A DNA stretch of 33,993 bases. Origin: Paracraurococcus ruber (lineage in GTDB: Bacteria; Pseudomonadota; Alphaproteobacteria; Acetobacterales; Acetobacteraceae). The position numbers and the translations under genes were made by a program. Positions 31,171 through 33,993 of the stretch are shown here, piece after piece. The stretch spans positions 1 to 33,993 of the forward strand of contig NZ_SMOA01000050.1 of NCBI RefSeq assembly GCF_004353985.1, read 5' to 3'. The stretch's first letter is position 1. Each line of letters opens with the position of its first letter. The notes beneath the pieces were generated by a model that saw nothing but the letters and a program-made list of their open reading frames with translations, made no database searches and had not been told where the DNA came from.

Positions 31171-32016
31171 TCAGCGCTGCGTCCGCGGGCAATGGAAGGT
31201 GGCGCGGCCCGCCTGCACGATGCGGCGGATGCCGGCGCAGGGCGGCACGCCCGGGCAGCGGTCGCAGGGCTGGCCTTCCCGGTCATAGACCTTGAAGCGT
31301 TCCTGGAAGAAGCCGATGCCGCCATCCGCCTGCACGTAGTCGCGCAGCGAGGAGCCGCCGGCCTCGATGCTCTCCTCCAGCACCGCCTTGATCGCCGGCA
31401 CCAGCCGCAGCGCGCGCGCGCCGGCGACGCTTGCCGCCAGGCGCTTCGGCGAGATGCCGGCGCGGAACAGCGCCTCCGAGACATAGATGTTGCCGAGCCC
31501 GGCGACGACCTTCTGGTCGAGCAGCGCCGCCTTGATCGGCGTGTGCTTGCCCGCCAGCGCCGCGGTCAGCACTTCGGAGGTAAAACTGTCCTCCAGCGGC
31601 TCCGGCCCCAGGCCGGCCAGCAGGCGATGCGCATCCTCGGCCGCGGTCGGCACCAGGTCGACGCTGCCGAAGCGGCGCGGATCGACGAAGCCGACGCGCA
31701 CGCCCTCCTCGGTCTCGATCGCCAGGTGCTCATGCGCGACGGGCGCGTTCGGCCGGTCCTCCGCCCGGCGCGCGACCATGCGGCCGGACATGCCGAGATG
31801 GATCAGCACGCTGTCGCCGCCCGACAGCCGCATCAGCATGTATTTCCCGCGGCGGCGGAAGCCGGCCACCCGCGCGCCGGTCAGCCGCAGCGCCAGCCCC
31901 GGCGGGAAGGGCCAGCGCAGGTCCGGCCGCGCCACGCTGGCGGCGCGGATCATCCGGCCGTCCAGCACGCGGCGCAGGCCGCGCATCACCGTCTCCACTT
32001 CCGGCAATTCCGGCAT
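31171..32016 (-). CDS. mutM: Formamidopyrimidine-DNA glycosylase (MutM/Fpg)
   Basis: Removes 8-oxoguanine and formamidopyrimidines from DNA. The catalytic N-terminus [13 protein letters not shown] provides Pro1 and Glu2 after Met removal, and the conserved Lys is in [13 protein letters not shown] and the helix-two-turn-helix around [17 protein letters not shown] are typical. The 281 residues end in a zinc finger, but the usual final CxxC is CPRT: the last Cys is Thr279. Cys251, Cys254 and Cys276 remain, and an extra Cys260 sits in a five-residue insertion (PGVPPCAG). The finger may use Cys260 as its fourth ligand. The gene diverges from ubiE with 53 bases between starts. Confidence 0.95.
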   Translation of the reverse strand: MPELPEVETVMRGLRRVLDGRMIRAASVARPDLRWPFPPGLALRLTGARVAGFRRRGKYMLMRLSGGDSVLIHLGMSGRMVARRAEDRPNAPVAHEHLAIETEEGVRVGFVDPRRFGSVDLVPTAAEDAHRLLAGLGPEPLEDSFTSEVLTAALAGKHTPIKAALLDQKVVAGLGNIYVSEALFRAGISPKRLAASVAGARALRLVPAIKAVLEESIEAGGSSLRDYVQADGGIGFFQERFKVYDREGQPCDRCPGVPPCAGIRRIVQAGRATFHCPRTQR

Positions 32017-32069
32017 AGGTCGCGCCGCCTCCTCCCCCGCCGTGCTGGCCCGCGCTATGGTGGCGGGAG

Positions 32070-32870
32070 ATGAGCGAACGCAACACCCCGCACGACGCCT
32101 CCCCGGACGCCCCTTCCGGCGCCCCGTCCCCTGGCGCCGAGACCATCGACTTCGGCTACCGCGCCGTGCCGCGCGGGCAGAAGGCCGGCCTGGTCCGCCA
32201 AGTCTTCGACAGCGTGGCCCCGCGCTACGACCTGATGAACGACCTGATGTCGCTCGGCCTGCACCGGGCCTGGAAGCAGGCCTTCGTCGCCGCCATCGCC
32301 GCCTCCCCGCGGGAAGCGCTGCTGGACCTGGCCGGCGGCACCGGCGACATCGCCTTCAAGGCGCTGGAACGCGGGGCGGGCCGCGTCATCCTGTCCGACA
32401 TCAACCCCTCCATGCTGCAGGTGGCGCAGGGACGGGCCCTGGAGCGCGGGCTGGCGGCGAACCTGATGTTCCTCGGCGCCGATGCCGAGCGCCTGCCCCT
32501 GCCGGACCGGTCGGTCGAGAAGGTCTCGATGGCCTTCGGCCTGCGCAACTGCACCGACAAGGACGCGGTGCTGCGGGAGGTGCGGCGGGTGCTGCGGCCC
32601 GGCGGGCGCTTCCACTGCCTGGAGTTCAGCCGGGTGGAGGTTGCCGCCCTCGCGCCGATCTACGACACCTGGTCCTTCAAGGTGCTGCCGGAACTCGGCC
32701 GGCGGGTCGCCGGCGATGCCGAGAGCTACCAGTACCTGGCCGAGAGCATCCGCATGTTCCCCGACCAGGGGACGCTGGCGCGGATGATGCGGGAGGCCGG
32801 GCTGGAACGGGTGCAGCACCGCAACCTTACCGGCGGGATCGTCGCCATCCATACCGGCTGGCGGCTGTAG
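32070..32870 (+). CDS. ubiE: Ubiquinone/menaquinone biosynthesis C-methyltransferase UbiE
   Basis: The SAM-dependent C-methyltransferase of ubiquinone synthesis. After a Pro/Ser/Ala-rich N-terminus of about 25 residues come [20 protein letters not shown], the SAM motif [23 protein letters not shown], and [14 protein letters not shown]. The later segments [28 protein letters not shown] and [15 protein letters not shown] are also typical. GGCGGGAG precedes the ATG. In many alphaproteobacteria ubiB follows directly; here there is no gene for the next 517 bases. Divergent from mutM. Confidence 0.97.
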   Translation: MSERNTPHDASPDAPSGAPSPGAETIDFGYRAVPRGQKAGLVRQVFDSVAPRYDLMNDLMSLGLHRAWKQAFVAAIAASPREALLDLAGGTGDIAFKALERGAGRVILSDINPSMLQVAQGRALERGLAANLMFLGADAERLPLPDRSVEKVSMAFGLRNCTDKDAVLREVRRVLRPGGRFHCLEFSRVEVAALAPIYDTWSFKVLPELGRRVAGDAESYQYLAESIRMFPDQGTLARMMREAGLERVQHRNLTGGIVAIHTGWRL

Positions 32871-33387
32871 CGGCGGGGCCCCCGCCACCGGCCGCCCGGC
32901 CGCCGCGGCACCCTCGCGGCGCCCGGTCCCGCGCCGCAGTCCCTCCCTGATCTCCCCGGCAGGGGCCCCAGCGACCTCCCCCGGTGCCCTCCAGGACGCG
33001 CCCCGGTCCCGACGCCCTGCCCCGCCGCCGTCGGTGAATGCCGTCGCGGCCAGGTCCCGCACCCGCAAGGGTGACGTGCGGGGCACCCGCCGCGGTCGCC
33101 GCCTGCCCGGACCGGCGCCCCGGGCCGGACGATCCCGCATCGCCCGGGTTCGGCGTGCGCCGCGGCCCGGGCCGGCCGGGGTATCGGCCCAGGCCCCGGC
33201 CGGGAACCCGCCGCCGGGCCGGGCGCTTCCGCGCCAGCGCGCGCGTTGCCTGCGGCCGGACGCGCATCATGGCAGGCCGATGCTGCGCGCGGGCCTGAGA
33301 ATAAGGTATACGAAGTTTGCCCAGGGGGGGCAGGCGCGCGGGGGTGCGCCGGAGCGGGTGCCCAGGGGGCACCGAAGGGGACGCGGA
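32871..33387. other. Long gap after ubiE without a recognisable gene
   Basis: I can support no gene in these 517 bases. The sequence is GC-rich and Pro/Arg/Gly-coding in every frame without a regular third-position pattern. A sudden AT-richer patch at about 33297-33318 (GAGAATAAGGTATACGAAG) is the most promoter-like point, but no -35 box lies at the right distance. G-rich leader sequence and a hairpin follow before the next start. Confidence 0.5.
33357..33373 (+). other. Leader hairpin before the last gene
   Basis: A perfect 7-bp stem (GGTGCCC and GGGCACC) with a three-base loop ends 14 bases before the ATG at 33388, close to its GAAGGGG ribosome-binding site. It could limit ribosome access. 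Confidence 0.35.
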
Positions 33388-33993
33388 ATGGCCATCATCG
33401 AGCAGCGCGAGAGGCTCTACCAGTTGGACAAGCCCAGCCTGGCCCAGGACACGGCCGGGCCCACCCCACCGCAGGCCGCCTCGCCCGGCTGGATCGGGCT
33501 GCAGCGATGCAACATCAGCCCGGTCGCCAGCCAGGTGCTGGAAATGCCGCATGTCCTGCTGCACCCGGAGATCGGCGTCGCCCTGATCGACATCGCGCCG
33601 GGCCAGACCCCGCATGCCGAATCCGCCTTCCGCGCCCGGCTGGAGGCCGCCCGCTTCGCCGCCATCTTCCCCGGCCACCTGCCGGTGGTGCAGTTGCAAT
33701 TCCAGCCGGAAGACCTGATCCGCGCCGATGCCCTGCTGCGGGAGGCCTTCGCCGCCCTGCCGCCGATCAGCCTGCCCGGCGGCGATGGCTGGGTCAGCGT
33801 GGTGCGCCGCGCCCTGGCGCAGCGGGCCCCCAGCCGCCAGGCCCGCGCCGCCGCGGTGGAGAGCGCGCCGCCGGCGCTGAGCCGGGAGGTCGCGGCGCAG
33901 CGGGTGGGCGGCGGGCCCGGCACCATGGCGCCGCTGCCGCTCCGGCCGCGGCCGGTCGGGCGCTGGCCGCTGCTGCCCATCGGCCTTGGCCTG
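33388..33993 (+). CDS. Hypothetical protein, 3' end outside window
   Basis: An open frame runs from the ATG at 33388 (MAIIEQRERLYQLDKPSLAQ) to the right edge, giving at least 202 residues. A folded-looking domain covers about residues 30-150 (GIGVALIDIAP-like strand VALIDIAPGQTPHAESAF, then ARFAAIFPGHLPVVQLQF, LREAFAALPPISL and WVSVVRRAL). An Ala/Arg/Pro linker follows, and the visible end (GRWPLLPIGLGL) may begin a membrane segment. GAAGGGG lies eight bases upstream of the ATG and third codon positions are nearly all G/C, so it is surely coding. I do not recognise the family. The VALIDIAP strand loosely recalls nuclease-like NERD domains, which is weak. Confidence 0.7.
   Translation, partial: MAIIEQRERLYQLDKPSLAQDTAGPTPPQAASPGWIGLQRCNISPVASQVLEMPHVLLHPEIGVALIDIAPGQTPHAESAFRARLEAARFAAIFPGHLPVVQLQFQPEDLIRADALLREAFAALPPISLPGGDGWVSVVRRALAQRAPSRQARAAAVESAPPALSREVAAQRVGGGPGTMAPLPLRPRPVGRWPLLPIGLGL

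Noticed and set aside
33417-33980. Minus-strand open frame of 187 codons at the right edge
   Set aside because: It is antisense to the plus-strand frame starting at 33388, which has a ribosome-binding site and G/C-rich third positions.

Overview
The window is very GC-rich DNA (roughly 70% or more) with strong G/C bias at third codon positions. The gene content is alphaproteobacterial: dnaA, dnaN, rpsT, mutM and ubiE together, a Bug/TctC-type solute-binding protein, a biliverdin phytochrome, and a glutathione-dependent formaldehyde pathway. This best fits the Acetobacteraceae (Roseomonas-like soil or water bacteria). The placement comes from protein resemblance and composition, not from a marker search.

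Layout. 1-340: the end of an unrecognised gene. 617-3245 (minus): a tightly overlapping operon of the two aconitase-X subunits and a periplasmic TctC-type binding protein. 3543-5551 (minus): class III alcohol dehydrogenase plus S-formylglutathione hydrolase, the GSH-dependent formaldehyde detoxification pair. 5975-8503 (plus): a large gene built of about 100 octapeptide repeats. 8626-11190: short-chain dehydrogenase, flavodoxin-like protein, nucleoside deoxyribosyltransferase-like protein and a hypothetical gene. 11265-14313: a NarL-type response regulator diverging from a bacteriophytochrome histidine kinase. 14457-18012 (plus): YegD-type Hsp70, a DUF2171 protein, an isochorismatase-fold hydrolase and a deacetylase closely resembling Helicobacter PgdA. 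18050-25133 (minus): two amidase-signature enzymes, an AtzG-like small protein, a peptide-type ABC solute-binding protein and a BisC-type molybdoenzyme. 25362-32016 (minus): M24 peptidase, dnaN, dnaA, rpsT, enoyl-CoA hydratase and mutM. 32070-32870 (plus): ubiE. The window ends inside an unrecognised gene that starts at 33388.

How the genes work together. The formaldehyde pair acts in sequence on S-hydroxymethylglutathione and S-formylglutathione. The aconitase-X subunits form one dehydratase, and the co-transcribed binding protein probably supplies a related acid. The amidase, AtzG-like, isochorismatase and peptide-binding genes look like a scavenging region for nitrogenous amides. The phytochrome and the response regulator probably form one red/far-red two-component system. 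The dnaA-dnaN-rpsT-mutM block is housekeeping.

The most notable non-genic signal is a dispersed repeat of about 58 bp with a GAGCGGATCGCGG core. It is present in six recognisable copies on both strands, and one copy forms the 3' end of the S-formylglutathione hydrolase gene. There is also a nested inverted-repeat element at 16989-17108 and a second small hairpin repeat found twice. I saw no tRNA, rRNA, CRISPR array, transposase or phage genes.
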